A stretch of DNA of 64,000 nt from Rhabditoides inermis. Its lineage: Eukaryota; Nematoda; Chromadorea; Rhabditida; Rhabditidae. Position 1 is the first letter of the stretch. Each line of letters starts with the position of its first letter. Location of the stretch: contig CAWZYM010000396.1 of the NCBI GenBank assembly GCA_963966185.1, forward strand, positions 797,599-861,598. Reading direction: 5' to 3'. Positions 26,667-38,108 of the stretch are shown here, one piece after another. The notes below the pieces were generated by a model. That model made no database searches, was not told the DNA's origin, and saw only the letters and a list, made by a program, of their open reading frames with translations. Position numbers and translations under genes: made by a program.

Positions 26667-28899
26667 TTAGCAGGAGTGGATGAGGCAGTGGATCGCCTTG
26701 AAACGGAGCTTATCCGAGTCATCGTGGGGATCGAGAGCCACCACGTTCGGACGACCAGACGACACACTCCCCGACAGGCTCATCTGTGAAAAAATAGGAT
26801 GAGCACTCTCGTTCACCCGGATTCCCCGCTGTATGTTTGTGTGTGCTAACCCGCTAACATTGTATGTCGGAATCCAGCTGATAAACAACAAACAACCATC
26901 TGGTCTCACCTGATGGGCGAGTGACTTGACGGGCAGGAGGTTTAGTTGTTCGAGGTGCGAGTGTAGTCGGTGCTCCTCGGTCAAACTCACTCCAAGACGG
27001 TTCGCTGCAAATGCCACAGTCCGCACTGACTCCATCACTTTTTGCGCGTCTCGTGATTGATGCAACGAACAAAGACGTGTCGTCAGCTGGGCCAATTTGC
27101 ACCTGCTACACGCTTTTTGTAGACTTTTTTGTGCAAATGCCAAAGCGCGTCCCTCGAACGTTGTCGATGGCTGGCTGAACCGTATTGAATCAGCCCGCCG
27201 AGAATATAGGTCGGCTGATCGCTAAATCGACCGTGCAATATCGTGCCTCTTTTGAATGCGGAGGGTGGCACGAGCGCATATAGCCGTGTACGCTTCGATA
27301 CACACAACAAAAACCGCTAGGTCAGAGGGCGATTTGGAGAGAAAGAGAGACTCACTGATAATGTATCCGAGAGTCATATCGTCGGGCAGTCCTTTCCTCT
27401 CACTCGTCCGAATGAAGCGGGTGCCCCGCACGTACGCATCCTGAATAGGAGTTTATCAAAACTGAGAAAGGATATTGTAAAAGGCACCACTCACGAGTCT
27501 GTGCAGGAGATGCCTCGAAATGCATATTCCAGCTCCGCCGGTCGCAAAGTGGAACGTCTGAAAAAAAGAGTAGTAAAGGGAGTAGTTCTCACTCAGAGCA
27601 GTAAACACGCGTGGGAAAAGCCGGCGCACTCACTTGTCCTCCGAGCGTCATGGGATGGGTGCTGGTGCGTCCGATGTAGTGCGACCTGCGGTGGTCGAGC
27701 CGCGCCAGCGACGCCAGAAGCACGTCCACGTTCACGTAGCTGTCGTCGTCAAAATGACACGACCATCTGAAAAGCAGGCATTGTCTTCTCACGACCCCCG
27801 ACGGCACTGATGCAATCTCTTCTAATGGCGGGGCGCGCGCGGCGAGATGCGACAATTGCGCAACCCCTCACACGCTCGCACCCCATTCACGGGATTAGAC
27901 GGCCAACCACAACTACTACAGTACCCTTGATCCAGCCGGTCTCCCCTCTCCTTTCTCCGAAACAGCCTTGTTCTCAAGTCATTTATCGTGGTGAGGCGCA
28001 GTCCATAAATCAGGAAAGGCGAGGCGCTGGTGACAGAGCCACCCCCTCTCAAATGCTATCGCGCGCGTTCCCAGACTGATAGCGGCGGAGGTCGAATGAT
28101 ATCGTATCACAAAAACAACTCACTTGGCGTTGATATGCAGCATGAGGTTGAGCTCCTCCTGCATCTTGCAAGACAGACTTTTCCTGAAAACCCGGGTTGA
28201 TAAAAGATAAAAGGTATGGCTTACCTAGAGTGGTCGGATCCGCATTTGGTGAGAACGGCGCGCCCGTTGAGTCTCGCAGTCGTCTCATCCGGTGACCCAT
28301 CCGTCACAACATACACCTGTATACACACGGATTAGACACACTGGATTTACAGCCACCTTACATCACCCACTTGTCACCATCTAATCCAATGACACAATTT
28401 ATGATCGATCTAATCCCGGTGTGCCGATGTTTTGACAAGCTGACTCACTAACGCAGCCACTTTCACATGCACGTTAATATTGAAACGCGTTGTGGTAACC
28501 GGGAGATTCCCACACACTACACCACCACATGTGGCACACACAAGCTCACAAAGAAACTCTTTTCTCTCTCTCAAATCAAACATTGGTTCCCAGGTGTCTC
28601 TTTCTCCCACCTCGTTTTCGTTGCCGTTCCACCAAGTGTCGAGCATGGTGGAGAGACGAGACGAGTGGAAGCGACTCGAAGACTTGACAGTGATGGCTAG
28701 AGTATTCGCGTCCGCCGTCGGCTCTAGTCGCATCTGAATTCGTAAAACAATGTAAGGGATAATAATCAACAGAACTCACTAGCATGATCCAGATAGCTGC
28801 TATGAGTAGGAGGAGGGGTAGCAGGAGCAGCCAGTCCCAGCGCACGCGCCTCGCACGCGGCTGCGCCTTCTCCCCAGTCACCGCCACCGCCGCACTCAT
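26667..28899 (-). CDS. Fringe-type beta-1,3-glycosyltransferase (type II Golgi membrane protein)
   Basis: Nine exons (28780-28899, 28611-28733, 28225-28316, 28124-28183, 27634-27766, 27495-27557, 27356-27440, 26910-27004, 26667-26783) total 888 bases, 295 residues. A short basic cytoplasmic tail leads into one signal-anchor helix (DWLLLLPLLLLIAAIWIMLV). The lumenal domain follows Fringe order: ITVKSSSRFHSSRLSTMLDT, VYVVTDGS, LTKCGSDHS, the metal-binding DDD in SCHFDDDSYVN, the IGRTSTHP loop, FHFATGGAGICISR, GLPDDMTLGYII, HSHLEQL, and an end in RFKAIHCLIHSC. Fringe proteins add N-acetylglucosamine to O-fucose on Notch EGF repeats. The same Pfam family includes core-1 galactosyltransferases, but the motif set and C-terminus are Fringe-like. 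The start codon follows TATTCTAG, an acceptor-like site. Confidence 0.88.
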
Positions 28900-29831
28900 T
28901 CTAGAATAGATCGCCGTCATTTTCACCGCCACCCGATCACAACATCCTACTATATAGTAGCTCGCGCACCCGCAATTACAAAACCAGTTCCCGAGCCGGC
29001 CGCACCGGCAGCCGCCGTCGCCGGTTCACATAAAAGGAAGTGGCGGCGAGTGAGAGAAGAATGGCGAGAGAGAGATAGAAATGATGATGTAGTAACATAT
29101 AGAAACATTAGAGTGGTGATGGTGAGAAGATAGTGAGAGCGAAGAGAGAAGACAAAGGGCACATCTTAGTGCGGAATATGCGAGTGTGGATTGATTGGGG
29201 GCCGATCGCGCATGGTGGGTTGTAGAGGAGGAGAGGAGAGAGTGAGGGGCGGGGTCTCCTCTGCCACCGGCAACCCGCGCGCTCCACTAGAGCCTCACCC
29301 CTTCACACACGCCTGTAAAACACTTGTAAACATGCAGAGTGTCGCCTCCGGTGCGTGATTGGCCCTCGGGGCATGTACGCTTGTAAATGAGAGTTAGCCC
29401 ATGTGAAGCGTGCCATCCCCAAGTGTGATTAGATCCTTCTTGATCAGTCTTGAACTATCTTATCATCTACTTTTACTCAAAGGGGATAAGAAAACTTCTT
29501 AATGGTCATACAAAAATTGGTATTGTAACTCCCATGAAGGTTGACAGTTGACAGCAACATAAACTACATCACAACTCATGCGAGACGAAATACAATTTGA
29601 TTCGCACATGTTTTGCACTTGCAAAGTTCAACTGTCTTATCCTTTGAACGCCGGCTACAGAGAACAATCACCACCTAACAATTGATTTTTGCCGTTTTCT
29701 CTCGTCGCTATCGCAATCACATATCACCGCTGACCGTTTGTTTCACGCGCGCGCATGATTTACATTCTTGTCGGTCGTTTCTTGGTGTAATTTCGTTTGA
29801 TGTGTATCATTGCGATGCCATTGTTGATAGG
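28900..29831. other. Divergent intergenic region, Fringe-type and OYE-like genes
   Basis: About 930 bases between two divergent genes. No coding exon is apparent. The part next to the Fringe-type gene is GC-rich with Ser/Arg-rich spurious frames. Promoters for both genes are expected here. Confidence 0.5.
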
Positions 29832-30542
29832 ATGGTGCACGCTCGCCTCGCCAGTGCGGCAGTGGATGTGGCTGTGTTGGCTGAGCCACTGCGCATGCAG
29901 TGCGGACGGATCGCCCCCAACAGACTCATGAAGGTGCGCGCACTGTCGCAGCTATGGCATTTCAACAACAACAAAAACAAAAGGAAATGGCGAACTTGAT
30001 CTAAATATTCATAAAAACGAGGTATAGAGTTGATAACGACTATACTCATTAGGAATTGTTAAGGGAAGGAGGGAGGGAGGGAAGGAGGGAGAGAGGGAGG
30101 AAGGGAGAGAGAGGGGGGGGGAGAGAGAGAGATGTTGCAGGCGGCTCTGACGGAGCGCGTGTCGACGTGGCACGAGAGCGACCTCAAGCAGAGGGGTATT
30201 CCCACGCAGAAGGTGAAGAATGATACACGGAAGGAACACCTCCCCCAATTTGCAGCTCATCAACATGTACTCCAAGTGGGGCCACGGCGGCTTCGGCGTC
30301 CTCCTCACCGGAAACGTCATGGTCGATCCGGTACGCCGATCCGGGATTCTCTTCTTTGCTTTGAGATCACCTAATTTGCATATTGTCATCCGTTTTTGCA
30401 GCACAACCTGGAGTCTTCGGGGAACGCGATCATCTGCAAAGAGAACGACTCGCCGCAGCTGCGAGAGGCATTCGGCAAGTACGCCGCCGCGTGCAAGCAC
30501 GACGGGGCACTCGCTGTCGTGCAGCTCGGACATGTGAGTCTT

Positions 30543-30583
<41 letters not shown>

Positions 30584-30601
30584 GCTCTCTGTCTCTCTCT
30601 C

Positions 30602-30647
<46 letters not shown>

Positions 30648-30944
30648 CTCCACCATCTCCTCGCAGGCCGGACGCCAGACGCCGTTCCCGATCAACTCGT
30701 CTCCGTTCTCGGCGTCTTCCGTGCAGCTGCAGGGCAAGCGGCGCGGCATGGGCTTCGGAGTGCCCACCCCTCTCACCAAGGAGCAGATCAAGACGGAGGT
30801 GATCGACAGGTGGGGCCGGTTTCCTGTAGTGCCTTGATGGCAATGCTTGCAGGATGGTGTTCGCCGCCGAATTCTGTCGCGCCGTCGGATTCGACGGAGT
30901 CCAGCTGCATGGAGCCCATGGATACCTCCTTTCGCAGTTCATGT

Positions 30945-30986
<42 letters not shown>

Positions 30987-32292
30987 CTCTCTACCTCTCT
31001 ACCTCTCCGCCCCTCTTTCTCCTCGGGTCCCATCCCCCACTCTCAATATCTCTTTCTTTCATTCTCTCTCTCAGTGCCTCTCTTTCTCTCTCTCTATTTA
31101 CCCTCCCATACTTTCTCTTCAGGTCTCCCACTACCAACCTTCGCACCGACGAGTACGGCGGCAGCGCGGAGAACCGTTTCCGCATCGTCAAGGAGATTCA
31201 CGAGGCTATCAGGTACGGGAGAGACCAGTAGTCGGACACATATCTGCAGGTCCGCCATCCCCTCGTCGACTGGCTTCGTGGTGGGCATCAAGATGAACTC
31301 GGTCGAGTTCCAGGAGAGAGGACTGCAGGTCGACGACGCGCGCGTCATGTGCGCACTCATCGAGGTGCGCCGAGCGGAGAACAAAGAGTAGTTGAGATTC
31401 ATGTACGTACGATAGTATAGTACATTGATTGTATGATTCAGTCGTGCGGCTTCGACTTTGTGGAGATGTCGGGCGGGACGATCGAGAAGCTCGCCTTCCA
31501 TCACATGCGCGACTCGACCAGGGCAAGGGAGGCGTTCTTCCTCGACTTCACCGATCAGGCACTGTTCTCTTCACATGCAATGATGACTCCTTCTTTGACA
31601 GATCCGTCCCGTGTTCTCGAAGACGGTGTTCTATGTGACTGGCGGCTTCCGGACGGCGGCTGGTATGGTGGAGGCGGTGCGGTCGGGCAGCACTCAAGGC
31701 ATCGGACTCGGACGACCAATCACTGCCGAGCCGGGTGGGTAGAGGAGATGTAACGTGAATTCGAATTGGCAAGGATTGGCATACATAGTAGCAATAAATA
31801 ACGGAAATGAATGTTTTATTATTGTGATTGTGTTGTCATATTCAGCTATAACGATTTCGGATAAACACTTGGACTTGAGCATTTGAAATGTAGAAGAGAC
31901 TGTCCCCTCCAGACTTTTGCAAGAAGCTTCTGTCGGGGGCGGTGCTGGCGGCGCCGGCCACGAAACTCGACCAGGACGACTTCGCCATCACCAACATGGC
32001 ATCCAACACGCAGATGTCGCAGGCTGGAGCCACCACTGTAGAGGTAGGTGCATCATTCCCTCTTCGCTATCATCCCTCACAGGAGTCTTCCGGAGACGTG
32101 TGCGCGGGGATCGTCGACCTCTCCGACCCCGCCCAGCTCGCCCCGTTCCTCGCCGCTGCCAAAGGTGAGGAGATCAGAGTGTTCCAGATGATGATATTCC
32201 GTTCAGAGTACTCGGCGCGCATGTTGAAGACGGCGGAGAGCGGCGCGCCCGTTGTGGGAGTGTTCGAGTACGCCCCGCCTATGCCCAACTGA
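29832..32292 (+). CDS. Old-yellow-enzyme-like NADH:flavin oxidoreductase
   Basis: Thirteen exons agree in phase (29832-29933, 30141-30212, 30256-30330, 30402-30533, 30667-30809, 30853-30942, 31123-31212, 31250-31364, 31442-31558, 31602-31738, 31899-32043, 32083-32164, 32207-32292), 461 residues. It is a TIM-barrel FMN enzyme: [16 protein letters not shown] at the N-terminus, [27 protein letters not shown], the [18 protein letters not shown] motif with the substrate-binding His pair, the [11 protein letters not shown] signature, and a phosphate-binding [11 protein letters not shown] loop. The family reduces activated alkenes or related substrates with NAD(P)H; the physiological substrate in nematodes is unknown. 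The intron after exon 9 begins GC rather than GT. Introns 4 and 6 are largely CT microsatellite. The residues after the barrel (from about 405) form a short C-terminal extension. Confidence 0.93.
30540..30645. repeat. (CT)n microsatellite filling OYE-like intron 4
   Basis: A CT run with two interruptions makes up nearly all of the intron 30534-30666. A second CT run (30946-30984) fills the start of intron 6. Confidence 0.95.
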
Positions 32293-33259
32293 TACCCTCC
32301 CTCCTCATCTCACATCACCTACACTCTAGATAATAAATTGTTTGTATGACATTGACCGATATATTCGATATCAGTTTTCTCAAGAGCGGTGTTCCAATCG
32401 ACTGTTACCGAGCATTCCCTTTTTCTCTATTATGATTTTTTTCGTTACGAAAAGTTTTTTTTGAATTTGTATCGAGTTTTGCCTATTTATAATTGAGGAT
32501 TTTCGCTTCCCCATGATTTCGTGATGTTGCTCCGTGCAGACTGCACTCTTTTCCCATGGTCGCCCCCACTTTATGGGAACATCAACTTTATCGCGCCTAT
32601 TTTGATAACCTTCCTGTGATAAGCAGTGTCCAAAAGTTGAAAATCGTCTCGCCTTCTCGCTACTCTCTTCTCCTGCTCCATCTCTCCCACTATTCTCTCC
32701 TCTTCCTGTAAAAGTGATCGATTGGTAGGTCTGCGTCTCTGCCTCTCGCCGGACACTGCTCTCCTTCTCTGCCCCTACTATGTAGTGAGAGGCGGCGACC
32801 ACAGCATAGATTATACGCCCAGTGCATGCACTCATCAGCTGTTTTCCCTACATTCCAATGCATTGATTCGTCTCGTTTTGGTCGCATTCACGTACATACA
32901 CATTCATTCACTTCACCTAGCGTTTCCCTCGCGTAAGAAAACCGCTTATCAGCGCCCCGGCGCGATTATGTTTTCCTTTGCTTTTTCCTCCTGAATCTCT
33001 CATGCAAGTGCTTTCTCAATACCGCCCCGGTCAGAGAGATAAGTGCGGGGTTCTTTTTGACTGTTCCCACCGCTCTCCCTATCCCATCACATCCTGACAG
33101 CTATGAGGTACGTAGAAAGTTTCGATTTATGATCTTCAAATAAAAAAGTTCATGACTTCAAAAGAAATCTTACGTTGTTTATGTTTGATTTGTACATTAC
33201 GTTATCGTGTTTGTTACGTTTCAAGAGTCGTTACGTTTTCAATACGTTTCAGGGTGAGA
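32293..33259. other. Intergenic between OYE-like and GDPD genes
   Basis: About 970 bases. An AATAAA (near 32331) gives the 3' end of the oxidoreductase gene. The rest is AT-rich and I see no exon. The GDPD start is preceded by TACGTTTCAG, an acceptor-like sequence. Confidence 0.55.
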
Positions 33260-34133
33260 ATGCCGACGGCCGCGGATGCGCCAGTCTTTCTCTACGTTGT
33301 CATCGGTGAGTCAACAGTTCTAGTTTCTGTGTGCTTCACTGTATTTTTTAACGATAAACTATTATATTCAGGTGTGCTGGTGGTGATCATTTTCTTCGCG
33401 TTCCCCTTCCTCTTCTTCCTCGTTCCCGTCGGTGAGTACATCTTCATTACTGTGTGTCCAACAATCAAGGAAGAGACATAGAGAACGGCCACTGCGTAAT
33501 TCGAAAGTGCATTGCACGGTGTCATGGAAAGTAGCGAGGATGTCTGTGATATTGCAGCCATCGCCGTACTCTACGTTCTGTTCCGCAACCAACCGTGTGA
33601 GGAAGGCACTGTGAGTCTCTCTCTCTTTCTCTCTCTCTTTCTCCTTCTTTCTCTCTCTCGCTCTCGCTCTCCCCCCCCCCTCTCTCTCTCTCTCTCTCTC
33701 CTTTTTACTCTTCCAACTCCTTACCGTTGCAGCAAAACGCGTTCTTCAATCGCTTCCGCGTGGGCGGCCACCGCGGCTCTCCCTACGTTTTCCCCGAGAA
33801 CAGCCAGAGTGGATTCGAGCACGTGAGTTGAGCAGTACGTATTTATACTAATGTAGTGCAGTACATACTGTATGTGTGTTACACTCTGCTTCTTGTAGGC
33901 GCACACGGAGGGCGTGGATCTGATCGAGTTCGACGTGGCGCTGACGAAGGACGGCCACGCGGTGCTGCTCCACGACGACGACCTCGACAGGACCACCAAC
34001 ATGACCGTGCGTTTTTTTTTTGTTTGAATTGCTCTTGTATAGCTGGCATACTCAGGGCCCGATCCGTGACAAAACGATGGCCGAGCTCGCCATGTCCAAT
34101 GTCGCTCACGGATACAGCCGCACTGTGTGAGTC

Positions 34134-34185
<52 letters not shown>

Positions 34186-34736
34186 CTCCATCTCTCTCAC
34201 CTTTCATCCTCCCTCCAATTTCAGCAAAAACTCCAAGTTCATGGCTAAGGCAGTGCAGGCGGAGGGCATTCCGACTCTCGAGTATGTGGTCGCGTGGGCG
34301 GCCGGTCAGAACGTGAAGATGCTCTTCGACGTCAAGGACTACGACCCTGTGGTGGGCGGAGTCACGAGGGGCGGGGCTTATCAGCATTATCCTAGCTCGT
34401 CACGATCATCGCCAACCTGTTCGAGAAGTACAACCTCTATGAGAAGGTATGGCTTGAGTCTTATTCAATTCGTCAATGATTAGACAATTGTAGGCGATCG
34501 TGTGCTCGTTCTACCCGTGGGTTGTGTATCGCATGAAGAAGTACAACCAGAGGGTGCTCACAGGTGAGAGAGGAAGTGGAAGAAGAGAGTGTAGAGGAAG
34601 AGAGATAGAGAGAAAGACAGAGAAAGATAGAGATGATCGTACCTTTTCAGGTCTCACGTGGCGCCAGTCGTTCTTCTCCTACAAGGATCTCGAGTCGACC
34701 CAACCGCGCTATGAGGTTGGACCGAGAGATAGAGAT

Positions 34737-34789
<53 letters not shown>

Positions 34790-35252
34790 ATAGTAGGATG
34801 AGGGAGAAAGAAACGAGATAAGCAATGATGTGCAGGGTCCGAAACACTACCTCTCCGTGGCCGCCGACTACGTGAACGTGGCGGCGCTGTCGACCCTGCT
34901 GCCCAGCTTCCTCGGAGCCGACATGCTCCTCACCAACCAGATGGACATCAGCCAGTAAGTGGGGGAAAGGGGTCAGGAACACAGTGTGGATGAATAAGAA
35001 GGAAGAGCGGTGATAAATGATTAGAACAAAAGTGTTGCAGACAGCTGGTGAATCGGGAGGCGAAGCGCGGCCGCCGCGTGTGCGCATGGACCGTCAACGA
35101 CATCCGAGAGGTGCGGGCACAAACATTTGACATTATGAATACCTTGCTTGCAGATGGACTGGATGGTGAACACGCTGCGCATCCCGGTCCTCACCGACTA
35201 CCCGCATCTAATCGACAAGCTGGACAGCCTCGAGAAGTTCCACAACAAGTAG
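33260..35252 (+). CDS. Membrane glycerophosphodiester phosphodiesterase (GDE/GDPD family)
   Basis: Thirteen exons agree in phase (33260-33305, 33372-33431, 33558-33610, 33733-33822, 33899-34006, 34056-34126, 34225-34348, 34396-34446, 34494-34563, 34651-34715, 34836-34954, 35041-35110, 35154-35252), 341 residues. The N-terminus is very hydrophobic (VLVVIIFFAFPFLFFLVPV, then AIAVLYVLF), giving one or two membrane segments. The catalytic domain shows GGHRGSP (first catalytic His), PENSQSGFEHA, GVDLIEFDVALTKDGHAVLL with the metal-binding Glu and Asp, and HDDDLDRTTNMTG (second His). The late VCAWTVND strand closes the barrel. Members hydrolyse glycerophosphodiesters or lysophospholipids; length and layout resemble human GDE1. 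Introns 3, 6 and 10 contain CT or GA microsatellites. Confidence 0.93.
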
Positions 35253-36947
35253 AGGTAGGAGAGGGACCAGAGGAAAAGGAAAAGAAAATGTTAGGTCGTT
35301 CACACTACATATTGAATAGACTGATCACGGGTGTTATCTGTTTCTAATAGATACACTTTGACGAACTGCTTCGGGTTAAGTATGTATGAGGAATAGTTTA
35401 GGAGATACTCATCTAACCATATAAGAAAAAGTACAGGAGGAAGAGGGGAAGAGATAAATAATAAAACTTTGTAGATTCGGCTGTCAACGCTGCGTGCTTG
35501 TGAAAGTCTGTACTTACCAGCTTTATTGTGATCATTGTCCGGGACGTCCTCGTTTCTCTCGCAGCTGTGAGACTACGCACTTGAATCTTGTACTACTAAC
35601 CCCTTGTACGCTGACCTTTTTCCATTGACAAGACTGTGCCTTCAATGATATGGGTTTGAGACGATAAAACGTTGACTATACGACTGACTGATATTTTATC
35701 ATTTATTATATTTCCACAAATCAATACCGTTATCTCTATTTCCATCTCTCGCTCTCGCTCTCACCACACAGACACGCACATTTCCCATCCGATTTTATAT
35801 CACTAAATATTTGATTTGATGGTATTTACCACAAGGTCTGGTTTGAGAGAGAGAGAGAGAGTGTGTGGCGGTCTAGGTTGTGTAGTGAGAGTGGCGAGAG
35901 AGTGCGCGGTGGTGAGAGGAGGAGAGAGATACATATGTAACTGCGGTATCGATCGGAGCGATGGGGAGGCGATCCCTCAAGGGTCAGCCCCGCCCCTCGT
36001 TTGCATTGTTTTTGTTGGCGCGAGGCTGCGACCTCGAATAATTTTATTCCTTTTCTCCGCCCTAATCTTCCGGCATTCGACCTTCTTCCCTGGCTTCCTT
36101 TCGCCCGCATTACGCCCTTCTCTAAACATGTTTCACTTATTCTTTTTTGTTTTCCATCGCCGCATCGCCGCCGCCTTCCAGTCAGTCTCTCATTTCGTTA
36201 TTACATTGTCTTTTATCGTTTTTGCTCGTGGTGGTGCAAATCGATTTTGTTTATTTTGGGTCGTTTCGAGTGTCTCTTCTCTCTTCAATTGAATGGAACA
36301 AGATCCGCCGATGCCGGAAAAGGTACGCAGCTGCATTCGTTATTTACGAGATTTGTGTGGTGCGTACACTTCTAAACTCAACGTGCCGTGAAGCGTGAGA
36401 GGTTCTCTTACTATTGAGGTCATCCGCATGTAAACTACATCAATCATTGAACACTTCTTTTTGTATCTTCCCATGTTAAACGTTCGAATGTATTCGCAGC
36501 GCGTTTCAAATTCGCAAAAAGCGAGATGTAGGGAGAGTTAAATGGAGAAGGAGAGAGTGAGGGAGGGAGAGAGATAGTTCACACTCTGCGTCCGCCCCGC
36601 TATACAACATATTGCCGTTTATGCACATAATTCGACGATGATTTTGTCGTGCGTTTTTCGCTGGTTTTGGGCATTGTGTCTATTTGACAGATGTGAATAG
36701 ATGCAATCGCTCGCATGCTGTCCACTCCACCAGCCACCCAGAGTCACTCTCTCCGTTGGCGCCAAAATTTTATGTTCTCTTCGTCTTGCGTCCATCCAAA
36801 ACCACCACCGCCTCGCCTCGTTTTTCCGCCCAGCCAGCCCTCGCTCATTTGAATTTCGCGATTTTGGCGTGTCGCCGCTGCGCAGCTGTCGGCCAGTTTA
36901 TTACTGTTGTTGCATTTGCATATACAGTATGTTTGCAGGAAGCGGGT
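35253..36947. other. Intergenic, 1.7 kb
   Basis: AT-rich DNA with AATAAA near 35458 as the likely GDPD 3' end. Short GA runs occur at 35846-35861 and 36548-36575. No exon is supported; the last bases (TATGTTTGCAG) are the acceptor before the next gene. Confidence 0.55.
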
Positions 36948-38058
36948 ATGTCTCGTGAGATGAGCGAAGAGGTGGAGGAGAGCGGCGAGAAGACGCCAAC
37001 CCTTCAACAACAGATCGACGACATGAAACAGACGTTCACCTTCATGACCCATCAGGTACGCCTTCCCTCTTTACCCCTTCTCACGTTCCATCTCTACTGT
37101 GCTTTCTGTTTTCGCCTGATTTCAATTGCACTCGTGATTCACCAATCACGTATATGTATTTAATCATTTTATATTGCGAAAGTGATGTTGTATGTGGCGC
37201 GTCGTTCGTGATTCAACCAGTTACATTTTAAACAAAATGCGTGCCGGCAGGCCTAGGTGTTGTATGCGAAAATCGTTCTCTCTCCAGCCGGCACTGCAAG
37301 AAGTCGAAAGAAAAACAAAAACCACACGGCCCAAGCCTATTATATTTTGTAACAGCGCCCCTCTCTCACTAGTGCAACGCACTCTCCGTCCCCAGTATCT
37401 CTTTCCGCGAATTTCGAAGACGATCGATTTTTATTTATGAAATGTAAACCGCCGGCCGGCCGGGGCGAGTGGGGGGCAGCAGCGCCAAGAAAAATAGACG
37501 CGCTGAGAATCGTGAATTTCGCGGACAGCTGCGGCGAAAACAACATCTATTTGTTTGCTGAACGAATTGTTAAATGATATATGAGCGGGATTTGACAGGA
37601 TGGAAACGGATGGTTTTTTTTAGGTGAACCAAATAATGAAGAGTCTCCACGTCACTGGATGCGAGTGCCCCACCTGTCAGCAAGTGATGCAGCGACAGAA
37701 GGTGCGTCTCCACATTCATGCGACCTCTCACCATGTTGCCTTACAGGCAGCGGCGGGTGTGAAGGCGCTGGAGGACCTGGCGCGCGCGTTCTCGCAGCCG
37801 CCAGCCGACGCCCCCGCCACCCCCTCGGAAGACCCCTCGATGGACGAGGAGGCTGCCGCCAAGCACCTCATCTCACAACTGTTCCCCCAGGGCATATCCG
37901 ACTTCAACGCCATCTCCGAACACATCACACCCAAACCACAGCTGTGTGAGTGCTCCTTGGATGAGTTCAGTATACCGTCTCTATTGTAGTCGCGTCGACT
38001 GGCGGACGTCGCTCCAAGTACTGCACACCTGAGGAGAAGCGGGAGGAGACTGGCGCAT

Positions 38059-38108
<50 letters not shown>

